From: Muraenolepis orangiensis
Lineage: Eukaryota; Chordata; Actinopteri; Gadiformes; Muraenolepididae
Length of the DNA: 64,000 bases
Assembly (NCBI GenBank): GCA_027704905.1
Contig: CM051016.1
Location: 7,602,461 to 7,666,460 of the forward strand
Direction of reading: 5' to 3'
Under the pieces are notes generated by a model, which was not told where the DNA came from, searched no databases, and saw nothing but the letters and a program-made list of their open reading frames with translations. The translations under genes and the position numbers were made by a program. This document shows, one piece after another, positions 1 to 28,611 of the stretch; the stretch's first letter is position 1; every line of letters starts with the position of its first letter.

Positions 1-34
<34 letters not shown>

Positions 35-165
35 TTGTATTTATTTATCTATCTATTTATTTATTTATGTTTATATATATATATATACAATATAGGATTT
101 TTCTTATATTTATTTATTTATTTATTTATTTATATATATTTATTTTTAATCAATTGTATTTAATT
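1..165. repeat. AT-rich simple repeats (ATT)n/(TTTA)n
   Basis: Trinucleotide and tetranucleotide A/T repeats in the otof intron that ends at 386. No coding signal is seen. Confidence 0.9.
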
Positions 166-386
166 GTAATTAACCATACCTTGAAGAAGAGATCCTTCTT
201 GGGTGATCCTTCTCAGGGTGTCTTCCTCCCAGGTTTAGGGGAGCGTCATGTCCTTTACTTATGAACTGTGAACCAAAGGCTGTTGCTATGGAATAACATT
301 GACTTGACTTGTGAGTTCGGTCCAATTCGATGACATTGTTGTTGTTTCTGATCTCTTGAGTCATCCTTTCCCGTGGTTGTGGTCAG

Positions 387-16839
<16,453 letters not shown>

Positions 16840-17255
16840 GACGCTGCTCCCGAGCTAACGTGGGCTCTCTCTGTGGGGGCTTTCATTCACCTGGCGAGTG
16901 GCTATCTTGGCGCTAAAGGCTAGCCGGGCGATGGGAACCATAGACGTGTATATACTGTACATGGACGGCCTCGTCGGTGTGATACGTCGCCGCCATATTG
17001 CAGAGGTCAAGACTCGAGGCCTGTCAACACATACAAGTAATCGGGGGGGGGGCGTTTTCTGGATAAAAGAGCAAAGCGTTTCCATTTCTCAACCGATTTT
17101 GATGAGTCGTATCATGTATCATTCAAGGGTTTATGGGGTATATATATAAGGGTATATTATCTATGTGGAGTATAAAAAAAATATGTTTGTTATATTTGAT
17201 GTTCTATTTATTATAAGTTATGTTTTAAATATTGTTATCGGTACACATATTATTA

Positions 17256-17429
<174 letters not shown>

Positions 17430-18056
17430 TAGTGCTATAGTGCTTTTTATCCAGACGTTTACTTGTAATTGTTTACAGGCCAAACTTGACCTCTCCAACA
17501 TGGCTGGTGACGTTGACATATGATCCAAAGTCCAATATGGCATCCCTGCACACACACACGCACACGCACACGCACACGCACACGCACACACGCGCACACA
17601 CACACACACACACAGGGAACAGAACTCCACATTCAGTTCCTTCATCGCCCAGCTAGCGCTAAGAATCGAGATGGCCGTCTTTGGGGTTTCGTTTTATTTT
17701 TGCTGTACTGTCAATTTTCACGTTTGCCGTTGTGAAAATGTACCAAGTCTTGAATGGTTGCGATAGCGGACATGTCGAGGTAGAAATGTGTCCACATTAT
17801 TAATAACTATAATCCTGGTCACACTTCAAGTTAAATTCCATAACACACCTGTACTCTAACATCATCATCTAATAGATCATTTCTGAAGTACACTGTTGCG
17901 TGGTCTATTTGATATGGAACACATTTTACATGGTGAGTTCCTGCATACTTTTGTCTTTATTTGTTTGTTTCAAAAATATATAATTGACGGTTGGAAGGTT
18001 ATTTTACTCCATATCAACGAGTGAGCTTTATTTACGCCTGTGACTTGAAATTTGTG

Positions 18057-18062
18057 AATAAA
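18057..18062 (+). terminator. Polyadenylation signal AATAAA
   Basis: tgtgaataaacg, about 1.2 kb after the second otof stop and before the convergent mtarc gene. Confidence 0.5.
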
Positions 18063-18410
18063 CGAAAAAGGAAGCTCATTTATTTGCATTTTATTTATTC
18101 TATTTTTAACTACCATATAAAGACATAAAAGATATACATTGTGTCATAGAAATCATGATTGTATTTACAATAGTTATATTGTGTGCTATGTTTATGTTAT
18201 TTTTGGCATTATTACAATGTTCATTATTAGTATATGAATCACAGAACAGTACTTATACTAGTACTTGTACTTGTTTATAATCAATGTCTCATACTCTGTA
18301 GTGTACATGAAGGAAAGTGCTTTTGTTAGGCCGTTTCAATATTCTAAATCACAGTGATTACCAACAGCACACAATTGTTGCTTCGAATGACTTTCCAAAA
18401 TGTTCCAAAA

Positions 18411-18537
18411 CTAGTGGCCAATTTTATACACTACATCTCCAACCTGGAAGATTCCAGTCTTCTTGACGGTGAACAACTGCCCAAACAACGGTGCTTTTTT
18501 GTAGATTTCACTCTCTGACGGTTTGCACTGTCGATAT
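18411..18537 (-). CDS. mtarc1: mtarc exon 7 (last)
   Basis: 127 bp including TAG. It encodes YRQCKPSESEIYKKAPLFGQ, then FTVKKTGIFQVGDVVYKIGH. This matches the C-terminus of the family. Confidence 0.95.
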
Positions 18538-21500
18538 CTGGAGAAACAAGGAATTACACATACTTTACAACCAGGAAGGCTAGACATTGCGTGCCTAGCC
18601 TTAGAGTGTATACACGGATGCCATAGGCCTACTTGGTTAACAACAATTGACATAATTCTGATGAAGACAAACACAAAACTAGACAAAATCGGACTTTTCT
18701 TTTGCTGATAATAGTTGTCAAAAACAAACAATCACACAAAAAAACACTGACTACTAATTAATCTGGATGGATGAAAAAAAACAATAAATAACAGACAAAT
18801 GTTGAAAAAACGACCTCAAACTCGCAGGTCCTTTAGCCATTAAGTGGCGGCTAACTATAACACACACACACATTGTGTTGTGTTGAGTTACTCTACAACC
18901 TCACCCCTTGAGTGTGTCCAGGGGCTCCTTCCTGGTTATCACGCCCGTTTCTGGGTCAACGGTGGTGAAAACACACCTGCAAATTAAAATCACAGAAGAT
19001 CAAATGAATATGTATACCATACAAGATATTTATTGGCCATTTGGCCATTGGAATTTTTCCCTCCCGGAGTATGAATCTCCAAAACAATACCATAAATATA
19101 ATATATACAATAAAAGTCATTGTATAATGTGTGTGTGGGTGTGGCCAGGTGTGTGACCAACGGTGTTAAAGTGTGTTTTCCAGAAGTCACGTTCGGGGGT
19201 TACCTTCCACATGACATCACACGCTGGAGTCGGACATCACCGATCAGCAGGTCCGTCCAAGTATCCTAGAGAAAAATATAATAATGTTATATAATCAATA
19301 AATCAATTTAAAAGATCAATACAAAATAATATAGTTATTAACTGCACAAAAAAGTGTTCCCGGTTTTAATTAAGCAATGCATCCTTTGTGTCGCACTCTT
19401 TAAAAAATATCCAAAATCAAATGTATTTTTAATCGCAATTATTCAGAAAATTGGATTAATTATATACGCATTATTACAATGTTCATTATTAATATATGAA
19501 TTACAGTACAGTACTAATACTGTGCGTGTGTGTGCGCACTTTTGTGGACACTACTGTACTTGTACTAATACTTGTCCTAATACAGTACAAGTACTAGTAT
19601 TAGTACTGTAAGTCATATACTTATAATGAACATTATAATAAATGAATTAATGAATCGTACTGCGACTATTTGTTAATTAATTAGTGAATCCCACCTCCTC
19701 AAAGGCGTTGCAGTCGCCGACGACGATGTTTGGACGGAAGCGTTCCACTGTCACGTCCTTCTCCAGCTTGGCGTTGAGGTCTCCCACGGACGCCTCCGAC
19801 AGCAGCAACACCGGCCCCACGTCCGGATACGCCACCCGCTGGACGATCGGGGAACAGCGGCCCGGGGTAAGTGCCTCCGAAAGACCACTTCCAGCAAGTG
19901 TCATTATGCAACACGGGTCTAATTCGTTCTATTTAATTAGGTAAAATAATTTTACTAAAACATTATTTTAAGTACAAAAAAAAAATGTTAGAAGTTCTTT
20001 ATATTAATTGATCAAAAGTATATAACAGCTGTCAAAGAACTATAGTATATAAACTAACTTTTCTGTCTAATCATTTCATATAAAGTAATCAACATCAGTA
20101 TTATGTCAGCCAGATGGTATGGCCACATTACGACTGCCGTCATCTTCAGCACGAAACAAGAAAGAAAATATTAGTTTGGAGTCCCTAGAAAAATAAGTTA
20201 AACCAACGGCGCGGTCCTCGTCTCCTCCCCCCCGGCGGGGCTAAGGTTCACCTCCTCCGGGGAGAACAGCTTCTCCATGGAGGCGGAGCGGCGGGGCTCC
20301 ATGTGGGCCTCATAGTGCACCAGGCGGAAGGCCTTCTCCCCCCCCAGATAGAGGGTGAGCCAGCGGGCTGCCTCGTCACCACAGTCACGCCCCTGGATGT
20401 CATCACCAAACACCCTGGAGGAGGAGGAGGAGGAGGAGGAGATGACACACAGGGTTCAGCAGAGCATGGGTAAAGCAACGGGTAAATTATTAAAAGCTTT
20501 GGCTCTCTTTCTGGTTGTTATTGTTGTTATTAATTAATTTGTGTGTTACTTTGTACCTTTGTGGAGTGAGATATGAAGAATCAATCATGTGTTTGCCACA
20601 TTCAATCTCATTTTGTCCACCACTTTTTTAACATCACTCAGTTCAACAATATAATAATTCAAAACTGTACAATTCAATTCAACAATATAATAATTCTTAC
20701 TAAAGGGGCCCCTGTAATTTAGATTCCCTATAAAGCAACAGTTCTTCACCATTTCATCCGGCCCATGTGATTAATCATTGACCCTAACTCCAGATTCGGA
20801 TCTGGATCTGCGTAGGTTCCGGATTTCTATTCTGATGTTCCCTATCTTGATATGTTCTTAAATCGGAATTGGCATTCCACCTAAACCCTCACCAAGTTGT
20901 ATGCAAAAAATGTGAAATATTACACAATATGTGATTTGTTTGTGGATCTGTGCCAAAATCCAATCAAATGTTCCATGGCTTATAAGTAATCTATTGTCCA
21001 ACTAATCTTTGTCCAATTCTGTACATAACTCAGGCAGGCAGACAGGCAGGCAGACAGGCAAGCAGGCAGACAGGCAAACAGACAGGCAGACATAAAATAG
21101 ACAAAAAACATAACCTCCTCCCATCTTCGATGGCGGAGGTATCAAAGCCAACCTGCAGTCCAGGACTGGGTTGTCGTGCTCCTCGAGGGCCATGTGCATC
21201 TCCTCCATGTCCGGGCCGCTCAGACACAGCCTGCCGTGGTCGTAGGTCAGCGAGACTAGCACCAGGCGGGGCTGCTGTCTCCCGGTCACCATGTGGCCGT
21301 CCTCAGTCACCACCAGCCAGTGGCTGCGAAGGACACACACAGGTCTGGAGTACACCTCTACGGGTCTGTAGTACAACCCTACAATCTGGAGTACACCTCT
21401 ACGGGTCTGTAGTACAACCCTACGGTCTGGAGTACACCCCTACGGGTCTGTAGTACGACCCTACGGTCTGGAGTACACCTCTACGGGTCTGTAGTACAAC

Positions 21501-22703
21501 CCTACGGTCTGGAGTACACCCCTACGGTCTGGAGTACACCTCTACGGGTCTGTAGTACAACCCTACGGTCTGGAGTACGACCCTACGGTCTGGAGCACAC
21601 CTCTACGGGTCTGTAGTACGACCCTACGGCCTGGAGTACACCTCTACGGGTCTGTAGTACGACCCTACGGTCTGGAGTACAATACCATCTGTGGTACGAC
21701 CCTACGGTCTGGAATACAACCATGCGGTATGTAGTACAATCCTACAGTCTGGAGTACAATCCTATGCTCTGTAGTACAACCATATGGCCATTCAATTTCA
21801 CTTTTCACTTGTTACTTTTTCAGTATTCATCCGAGTTATTTATTAGTATTTTATTACTGCCAATTTGCACTATACGTATTGTTGTGTATTGTATATACCT
21901 ATGTATTACAGTAATAATACTGTAAATTGTGCAATTCATCTATCAATACATTTAGATTTCATTTAGCTATATTTTGTTTATAATAGTTTTGTTTAGTTAG
22001 TTGTTATTTAGTTTTTAGCTTTAGGTATTAGTATATTTGTGTGTGCATTTATTCCCCCTGTGTCAACTGTTGCACCTTAATTAATAAATAAAGTAATCTG
22101 AATCTGAATAGTACATTAGTACGTGGTGTGAGCGCGGCGCTGGAGGAACGCAGACGTTTCTCTACGAGCTCCCGCAGTTTATTTAGTTTACGTGTACTTT
22201 TTACGTAACTTTGTAGGACTACAGCAAGTCACACATGTGTGTTATCACATATGATCGCCAAACACTCTACATTCCAATGTACTTGTTACAAATGGCGAAT
22301 ACATATCTTGTATCAATCCTACAGTCTCTAGTACAATCCTACAGTCTAGCGAAGTGTGTGCGTGTAGATGTGTATGTGTATGTATGTGTGTGTGTGTGTC
22401 AACTGTGAGTACGCCACCCCGCCCACCGCCCCTCTATTGGTCTATTTGGTTAATATATTCGACACAGATGCAGGATTTTAGATTGTGTACACAACCTCAA
22501 TAAACACTTAACGTCACTTCTGTATAGGTTTAATAAATACCACGTTTTTTTGAGCCCAATGATGTTCGACTATTTGTTCACAGAGGTCGGTCCAAAAATT
22601 ACTTGTACTAGTATTAGTACTGTACTGTAATTCATATAATAATAATAATGAACATTGTAATAATGCATATATAATTAATCCAATTTTTGGACCGTACTAG
22701 TAC

Positions 22704-22788
<85 letters not shown>

Positions 22789-23083
22789 ACATATAATACA
22801 TGTGGTCCCCCTGGTCCCCCTCCTACCGGTCCCGCAGCTCGCCGTGTTTCAGGCCCATCTCGAGGCACTCCGCCAGGGCCACGGAGACGGCCCTCCCGGA
22901 CTTCAGGGGGTGGATCAGGAGCTGCGAGACGACCCCGACGCGGACCTTCTTCTCCTCCTCCTCCGCCGGTCTGAAGCACCTCCAGGCCACCAGGCCGACG
23001 CACACCGCCGTCCCTCCGACCAGGAGACACAACTTCTTGTTGTGCGCCAACGCGGTGGTTATCGACAGCGTTTTGAACTCCAT
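18411..23083 (-). CDS. mtarc1: Mitochondrial amidoxime-reducing component (MOSC protein), complete gene overview
   Basis: Coding join on -: 23083-22827, 21323-21153, 20414-20252, 19838-19695, 19265-19204, 18976-18905, 18537-18411. All junctions are GT/AG and phases close to 996 nt, giving 331 residues against about 337 for human MTARC1. The family is a molybdenum-cofactor enzyme of the outer mitochondrial membrane that, with cytochrome b5 and its reductase, reduces N-hydroxylated compounds. Visible features are an N-terminal hydrophobic anchor (KLCLLVGGTAVCVGLVAW), the MOSC N-terminal β-barrel (LLIHPLKSGRAVSVALAEC), the FRPNIVV segment, and the MOSC C-terminal part with VMSCGRCVFTTVDPETG, which carries the cysteine expected to bind molybdenum. 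The gene is convergent with otof. Whether it is mtarc1 or mtarc2 is not certain. Confidence 0.95.
18905..18976 (-). CDS. mtarc1: mtarc exon 6
   Basis: 72 bp. It completes the Arg codon and encodes CVFTTVDPETGVITRKEPLD, then TLK and a split Gly. The cysteine at its start corresponds to the conserved molybdenum ligand of the family. Confidence 0.93.
19204..19265 (-). CDS. mtarc1: mtarc exon 5
   Basis: 62 bp, too short for simple frame scans. It encodes DTWTDLLIGDVRLQRVMSCG plus a split Arg codon. The MSCGRC motif straddles this junction. Confidence 0.92.
19695..19838 (-). CDS. mtarc1: mtarc exon 4
   Basis: 144 bp, phase 0 to 0. The acceptor chosen is gatcgtccag because it joins SPEE to RVAYPDVGPVLLLSEAS without gap relative to the family. 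It continues VGDLNAKLEKDVTVERFRPN, then IVVGDCNAFEE. Confidence 0.92.
20252..20414 (-). CDS. mtarc1: mtarc exon 3
   Basis: 163 bp, ending in phase 0 at CCG GAG GAG|gtgaac. It encodes VFGDDIQGRDCGDEAARWL, then LYLGGEKAFRLVHYEAHMEP and MEKLFSPEE. Confidence 0.94.
20415..21152 (-). other. mtarc intron 2, no gene seen
   Basis: A/T-rich unique sequence. A short CAGG-type repeat (gcaggcagacaggcaggcag) lies at 21,034-21,090, close to the exon 2 donor. Confidence 0.7.
21153..21323 (-). CDS. mtarc1: mtarc exon 2
   Basis: 171 bp, acceptor ccttcgcag. It encodes HWLVVTEDGHMVTGRQQPRL, then VSLTYDHGRLCLSGPDMEEM and the split Arg after LDC. Confidence 0.94.
21338..21790. repeat. Minisatellite (GGTCTGGAGTACACCTCTAC / GGTCTGTAGTACAACCCTAC)n
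   Basis: Alternating related units of about 20 bp, roughly 450 bp in all, at the edge of mtarc intron 1 next to exon 2. Confidence 0.92.
21791..22588 (-). other. mtarc intron 1, no gene seen
   Basis: Unique A/T-rich sequence with a short TG run at 22,380-22,400. Confidence 0.6.
22589..22693. mobile_element. Possible short MITE
   Basis: 105 bp bounded by ggtccaaaaatta and its near-complement (caatttttggacc). The internal text (attattacaatgttcat and complements) recurs at 18,205-18,260 and 19,460-19,640 in this gene. The ends lack a clear target duplication. Confidence 0.45.
22705..22787. repeat. (TG)n microsatellite
   Basis: About 83 bp next to the exon 1 donor of mtarc. Confidence 0.97.
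22827..23083 (-). CDS. mtarc1: mtarc exon 1
   Basis: The start is the ATG at 23,083 (MEFKTLSITTALAHNKK), followed by a single hydrophobic segment and the start of the MOSC N-terminal domain, ending at a split Arg codon (LRD CG|gtagga). The lysine-containing PLKSG motif is typical of MOSC N-terminal domains. Confidence 0.94.
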
Positions 23084-23157
23084 GTTAGTACACGCGGTAC
23101 GGAGTTCGGACGACAAAAGGAGAAGCAAGCAGGCAGAACAGGACGTTGAACTTTGCA

Positions 23158-23192
<35 letters not shown>

Positions 23193-23478
23193 AGGGGTGC
23201 GGTGGGCGGTTCGTTGCGGAAAGAGGACGGACTCCCGGTCTGTGACGTGGTGCACAGAGTTCAAGTGTGCACCGACTTCTCTCTAGGCGGGCTGTTTCTG
23301 TTGCTGCTGTTGGTGTGAACGAATGAACACATTAACTCTTATTCACAAGAATTAACGTCGTGCTGCAAATTGCGTTGCATGCATTCACTTGGTGTAATTG
23401 GAACGAGTTCACGTTCAGAGACACGTTTTTGCATTCACTTTCTTATTGAGATAGGCATATTGTGTAGCCAGGCGCACA

Positions 23479-23588
<110 letters not shown>

Positions 23589-23647
23589 ACTATTGTGTTC
23601 ATGTTGGTAGTCACCATTTTCCAGTGTTATGTAGGTTATTAGATTAG

Positions 23648-24858
23648 CAGTGGCGGCCGGTGCATTTTTCACCAGGGGGGGCTATACCATTTTACCAGCT
23701 ATCCCCCCCCCCTCCCTTGTACTTCACGATCGCGACCCCCCCCCCCCCCCCCCCCTTGTACTTCATGATCGCGACACCCCCCCCCCTTGTACTTCATGAT
23801 CGCGACCCTTAGGACCACCATATGTGTACTAGGAAAAGCATATTATGTTGCGCAAATTATTTAAAAATCATATTTTACACATATTTCTGGGTGCATTCCA
23901 TATTTTAAACACACACATATTGACAATTTATATAGATTTTTTATATTTTTTATATTTTTTATTTTTTATATATTTTTTATTTTGTTTGTGCGTGTGGTTT
24001 AGGGGGGGGCGGCAGGGTGCGAACTGGAGGGGAGCAGGGGGAGCTATAGCTCCCCTAGTGGTGACATGAGCTCCCCTGGGAACATGGTTTGTGAAATTTG
24101 GGGGGAGCTCTCTAAAATACTGATATGATGACCAAATAAATTCCATTTTGGGCATTTTTTTTTTCAAAGGTGTAAAATAAGTGAAATACAATTATATTTA
24201 GAGTTTATGATTCATGAAAAAAGTGTCGCCTGCTTGCACGCTGCCCGCAGCTCCACCCACTGGTGGAGCTGCGGGCAGCGTGCAAGCAGGCCACACGAGA
24301 GAAGGGCTCTGTGCATCGTTGTGTTGTGTGTGTGGCGTCGCGTCTCTCCAGGCAGTGAGAGGGTTGTGTTGTGCTATAGCTGTATTATTAATATTAATAT
24401 TGTTCATGGTTGGTGCCGCTGGCTGCTCTTATCGCGTGTGTTCGGCTCTGTGTAGGCTACAGCCATAATAGGCTATAGCCCATGTGAAACAATGTAGCCT
24501 GTTTTTGAGTCATTTTAAGTTGATTTAATTAAACAGTCAAACGTTACATTGGTGGTCCGTGGATTATTTATTATCAAGTTGATTGAAGTTTGCGTAGCCC
24601 ATACATGCTCGGGAAATATGTTGACATGAACATGATCCATCGGGACGTTTCATGTAAATGTAGACCTGTGGCACCACCCCGTGTGCAACAGATGTTCTCT
24701 TTATAATAGGCCTATGTCTGTGCTGTTGCTATTAATGCACGGATCAGCATTTCCCCCCCCCGCAACAAAAAAAAAATCCCGGCTCCCCCGGAGACCGTGG
24801 TATAGTTCGCACACTGGGGGGCGGTGCCCCATCGCCCCCTATGGGCCAGCCGCCACTG
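23648..24858. mobile_element. Non-autonomous hAT-type DNA transposon
   Basis: 1,211 bp bounded by cagtggcggccggtg and its inverted match cagccgccactg, and flanked on both sides by the identical 8-bp duplication TAGATTAG (23,640-23,647 and 24,859-24,866). An 8-bp target duplication with CAG...CTG ends fits the hAT superfamily. No transposase frame is present. It holds three tandem poly-C/ttgtacttcatgatcgcgac units at its left end and a long perfect hairpin in the middle. It landed at the (GATTA)n tail of a LINE. Confidence 0.85.
24229..24290. repeat. Perfect 29-bp inverted repeat (hairpin) inside the hAT element
   Basis: Left arm 24,229-24,257 (cctgcttgcacgctgcccgc...) and right arm 24,262-24,290 are exact complements around a 4-nt loop (cact). 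The stem is G/C-rich. Confidence 0.97.
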
Positions 24859-24866
24859 TAGATTAG

Positions 24867-24990
24867 ATTAGATTAGATTAGATTCGATTCAAATTTATTG
24901 TCATTGCACAGCACAAGTACAGTACAGCGAAAATAATTTGGAAAAAATAAAATTGGAAAAAAGTGGATGAATGGACTTATTCAATGTGTA
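24867..24990 (-). mobile_element. Rex1-like LINE 3' tail
   Basis: (GATTA)n then attcaaatttattgtcattg and cacagcacaagtacagtaca. Same tail family as at 4,268 and 40,335, split at its end by the hAT element. Confidence 0.75.
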
Positions 24991-25404
24991 CTCTGTGTTG
25001 TGTTTTGTTTATGTTGTTGTTGTTGTGACCAAACCGAGCCTTGAAAGTGGTCCTGGATGCCCGGGAGACGAAGGACATATTTATGGACTTTCATGCATCA
25101 TTATTGGATGCGTTTAGGTGTTCTGTTCGATAATATGGTTAAGTTTGAGGTGTTATGTTAGAGATGGGTATCATAAAGGATCGTCCACCACCCTGGGCAC
25201 CTTCCTTTCATCCTGTCAGTGAGTGCTGCTGGTGTGAAAGATGAACTGTCTACATGTCTTCTCATGTCGCCCTGGATAGATACTATAGATCCAACAGTAG
25301 TTTAATAAAAAAAGTGAATGCATTTGTAAGTGACTGTATATATTTAATTAGTTAATAACTACTAATGCAATATGACTCAATGTTATATAATTCACCATTC
25401 ACAG

Positions 25405-25765
25405 GTGTGGGTTAGACTGCCCAAAGGGCCTTCATTATCATTGCCTCTACTGCCCAGTGATGGTCCTAAGAAGAGACAACTTTGAACATCATCTACAGAA
25501 GTGCAAAAAGGAGATGACCTCTGGCCCGACACCTTCACTGACCTCTGACCTGACACCTCCACTGACCTCTGACCTGACACCACCGCTGACACCTCCACTG
25601 ACACCACCGCTGACCTCTGACCTGACACCACCGCTGACCTCTGACCTGACACCTCCGCTGACCTCTGACCTGACACCTCCACTGACCTCTGACCTGACAG
25701 CTCCACTGACCTCTGGCCCAACACCGCCGCTGACCTCTGACCTGACACCTCCACTGAGGTGTTAA
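25405..25765 (+). CDS. Candidate orphan terminal exon with zinc-finger-like motif and 8-residue repeats
   Basis: An acceptor (accattcacag) is followed by a frame open to TAA at 25,763. It reads CGLDCPKGLHYHCLYCPV, VLRRDNFEHHLQKCKKE, then about ten TSDLTPPL-type repeats encoded by a 24-bp minisatellite. The Cys/His spacing (CLYC ... HHLQKC) resembles a C2HC zinc-finger module. An AATAAA lies 52 bp after the stop. No upstream exon of the same gene is identified, so it could be an isolated exon of an unrecognised gene, a transposon-derived piece or a pseudogene. Confidence 0.45.
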
Positions 25766-25816
25766 CGTTGGCAAAAAAAAGTAACTATGATAAGACTGAA
25801 TGGAACGTAACATTTA

Positions 25817-25822
25817 AATAAA
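25817..25822 (+). terminator. Polyadenylation signal AATAAA
   Basis: catttaaataaaag, just after the orphan exon stop. It supports that exon being terminal. Confidence 0.4.
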
Positions 25823-26049
25823 AGTGTGAATTAGTCCATTGCCAAAAATGAATAATGTTATGAGTGCACACTAAGCCATGTGCCATTGTTACAATTGATT
25901 TATTTTATAGTTTGAAAAAGGTGCACTAGCTTGCTATAATACAATTGCTATAATACATAACACACTACAGAACAGCTTCATCTATGTCATATGTTTATTT
26001 TATACCAGTTGTTATACTTAGTAGACTGTTTTTACATCTTATTATTTAA

Positions 26050-27160
26050 CCACTGTACATTGTATATCAGTTTAGGTGTTAGGTTAGAGATGGTTAGTTT
26101 AGGTATTAGGTTAGATATGGTCAGTTGAGGTGTTAGGTTAGAGATGATTATGTTTAGGTATTAGGTTAGAGATGATTAGTTTAGGTGTTAGGTTAGAGAT
26201 AGTTAGTTTAGGTGTTAGGTTAGAGATGATTATGTTTAGGTATTAGGTTAGAGATGATTAGTTTAGGTGTTAGGTTAGAGATAGTTAGTTTAGGTGTTAG
26301 GTTAGAGATGGTTATGTTTAGGTATTAGGTTAGAGATAATTCGTTTAGGTGTTAGGTTAGAGACGGTTAGCTTAGGTGTTAGGTTAGTGATGGTCAGTTT
26401 AGGTGTTAGGTTAGTGATGGTCAGTTTAAGTTTTGGGTTAGAGATGGTTAGTTTAGGTGTTAGGTTAGATATGGTTAGCTTAGGTGTTAGGTTAGTGATG
26501 GTCAGTTTAGGTGTTAGGTTAGTGATGGTCAGTTTATGTTTTGGGTTAGAGATGAGTAGTTTAGGTGATAGGTTAAAGATGGTTAGGTTAGAGATGGTTA
26601 GTTTAGGTGTGAGGTTAGTGATGGTCCGTTTAGGTGTTAGGTTAGTGATGGTCAGTTTAGGTTTTGGGATAGAGATAATACGTTTAGGTTAGGTTAGAGA
26701 TGGTTAGCTTAGGTGTTAGGTTAGAGATGGTTAGTTTAGGTGTTAGGTTAGAAAGAGTTAGTTTAGGTGTTAGGTTAGAGCTGGTTGGTTTAGGTATTTG
26801 GTTGGAGATGGTTAAGTTTAGGTGATAGGTTAGAGATGGTTTGGTTAGAGATGGTCAGTTTAGGTGTTAGGTTAGTGATGGTCAGTTTAGGTTTTGGGAT
26901 AGAGATAAGTAGTTCAGGTGATAGTTTAGAGATGATTAGTTTAGGTGTTAGGTTAGAGATGGTTAGTTTAGGTGTTTGGTTACAGGAAGTTAGTTTAGGT
27001 GTTAGGTTAGAGATGGTTAGTTTAGGTGTTCAGTTAGAGATAGTTAGTTTAGGTGTTAGGTTAGAGATGGTTAGTTTAGGTATTAGGTTAGAGATGATTA
27101 GTTTAGGTATTAGGTTAGAGATAGTTAGTTTAGGTGTTAGGTTAGAGATGGTTAGTTTAT
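26050..27160. repeat. 27-bp minisatellite (GTTAGGTTAGAGATGGTTAG...)n
   Basis: About 40 imperfect units of gttaggttagagatggttag plus tttaggt, with 9-bp shorter variants. Open frames over it (MVSLGVRL repeats) follow from the unit length being a multiple of three. Confidence 0.95.
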
Positions 27161-27179
27161 AGTAATAGTAATAGAGTAA

Positions 27180-27607
27180 CTGTAGAGTGTGTGTGGTTGG
27201 TGGCTGATTTAAGCAGCCTCACCTGTCCTGTGCTGGACTGATTGGCTGGAGAGGCTGCACACCTGTGGGTTGTTGTTAATCAAGCCCACAGGTGGTGGCA
27301 GCGTTGTCCGCTCCACTGGTGCCACTGTAGCAGACGACGCTGCCACCAGCCATTAAAATGGCTACTTGAGGGCTCTTCCTGAAGACAAAGACACAGGTTG
27401 ATGAGAAATCCGGTTTCTTGCAATAGTTTTAATCATTGTGAACAGAGCAGATGGTACATGCTTGAGCTCTTTCCTCAAGTGTGGTGGTGGCTGTTTTAAC
27501 CTGTGAGCCTTGATTAACAAGGACCCACAGGTGTGCAGACTCACCAGCCAATCAGTACAACTCTGGCCAGGTGCCTTAACCAGCCACCAACCACACACAC
27601 TCTACAG
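27180..27607. mobile_element. Foldback element (copy 2)
   Basis: The ends ctgtagagtgtgtgtggttg and its complement (ending ctctacag) are inverted. Internal segments match copy 1 at 13,758-14,339, including the centre with gtagcagacg and ccatt...tggctacttgaggg. Its left arm is shorter than in copy 1. Confidence 0.8.
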
Positions 27608-28074
27608 CAACTTAAATGTTTTGGATTCAATGTGAGTCTGTCGGTACAGAGTCTGTACATGAGTTGCATAACTGTGAATTACTTTACAAAGTGTCTTATC
27701 TCTTATCACATCAAAGTGCTGGATTGCCATTGTTTACATTTAGAGCATGCATGCAAAATACTCTTCAGCAGAATCACCACAACAAAAAGTACTTTAGCCA
27801 AACGAGCACCGGTACTTGTAAGGTACAGTAGACAAGATTCTGCATGAACTTTTGGTTTTTGTTGTTGTGGACTGAGAGGCAGACGCTCTAACAAGGGAAT
27901 CTAAAAACCCAAATGCTCTAGCATTCATGGCAAGAATGTCTCTTTGGTATCTTAGGGGAGTGAGTGATGTTTACTTCACTGTGCAGCACTTCCGCCTGGC
28001 TTCCAAATATATGGATTTGAATGTCGAAAAAAAGGGGCAATAAGTAAGTTAATTTCACTATAATTTGGGGGAAA
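27608..28074. other. Intergenic sequence, nothing recognised
   Basis: Unique sequence without a supported gene. Confidence 0.5.
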
Positions 28075-28226
28075 TTCAAGATTCAAGATGTTTTATTTGC
28101 CATTTGCAACAAGTACAATGAAATGCCTACTCCCCTTTCCCTCCTGCACTATGCATTTCCTACAACAATACCATACTAATCGATACAATACTATACTAAA
28201 CAATATTATACTACAAACACTATATA
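28075..28226 (-). mobile_element. LINE-type 3' tail, split by an LTR element
   Basis: attcaagattcaagatgttt and tatttgccatttgcaacaag resemble a reversed LINE 3' end. The flanking (actatactaa)-type text continues beyond the LTR element at 32,163. Confidence 0.5.
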
Positions 28227-28611
28227 TGTCACGCGTGAGAGGGAGTGGGTTGGACCCCGAACGCAGACGCCGACAAGTGGAGAGTGATGAACGGCTTTAT
28301 TAGCACAAGCACACACAAAGACACAAGGGTGCATGGGAGTAGAATAAGTACGTGAACGCAGAGTAAGTAGGCGACCGGGGTGCGTACTATCTCTCCGATA
28401 GTCGCAGTCGGGCGATCACTACAGACGGGAGAACGTGCAGTATACGTAACGACCTCACGCTGGGGTAAAGGATAGACAAAGTATATATACCCCAGGTGAG
28501 GTGATTAGCAATTAGACAAGGGAATATTGAGTCCAGGTGTGTGTGTGTGTGTGTGTGTGGCCAGCGCACGTGGCTAGGCCACGCCCCCTGCCAACCACCG
28601 TAACCGTGACA
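28227..28611 (-). mobile_element. 3' LTR of the element (Gypsy-type)
   Basis: 385 bp, TGTCACGG ... CGCGTGACA on -. It contains a TATA box (gtatatatac, 28,481-28,490) and an AATAAA signal (28,296-28,301) in the right order for U3-R-U5, and it abuts the polypurine tract at 28,612. Confidence 0.85.
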
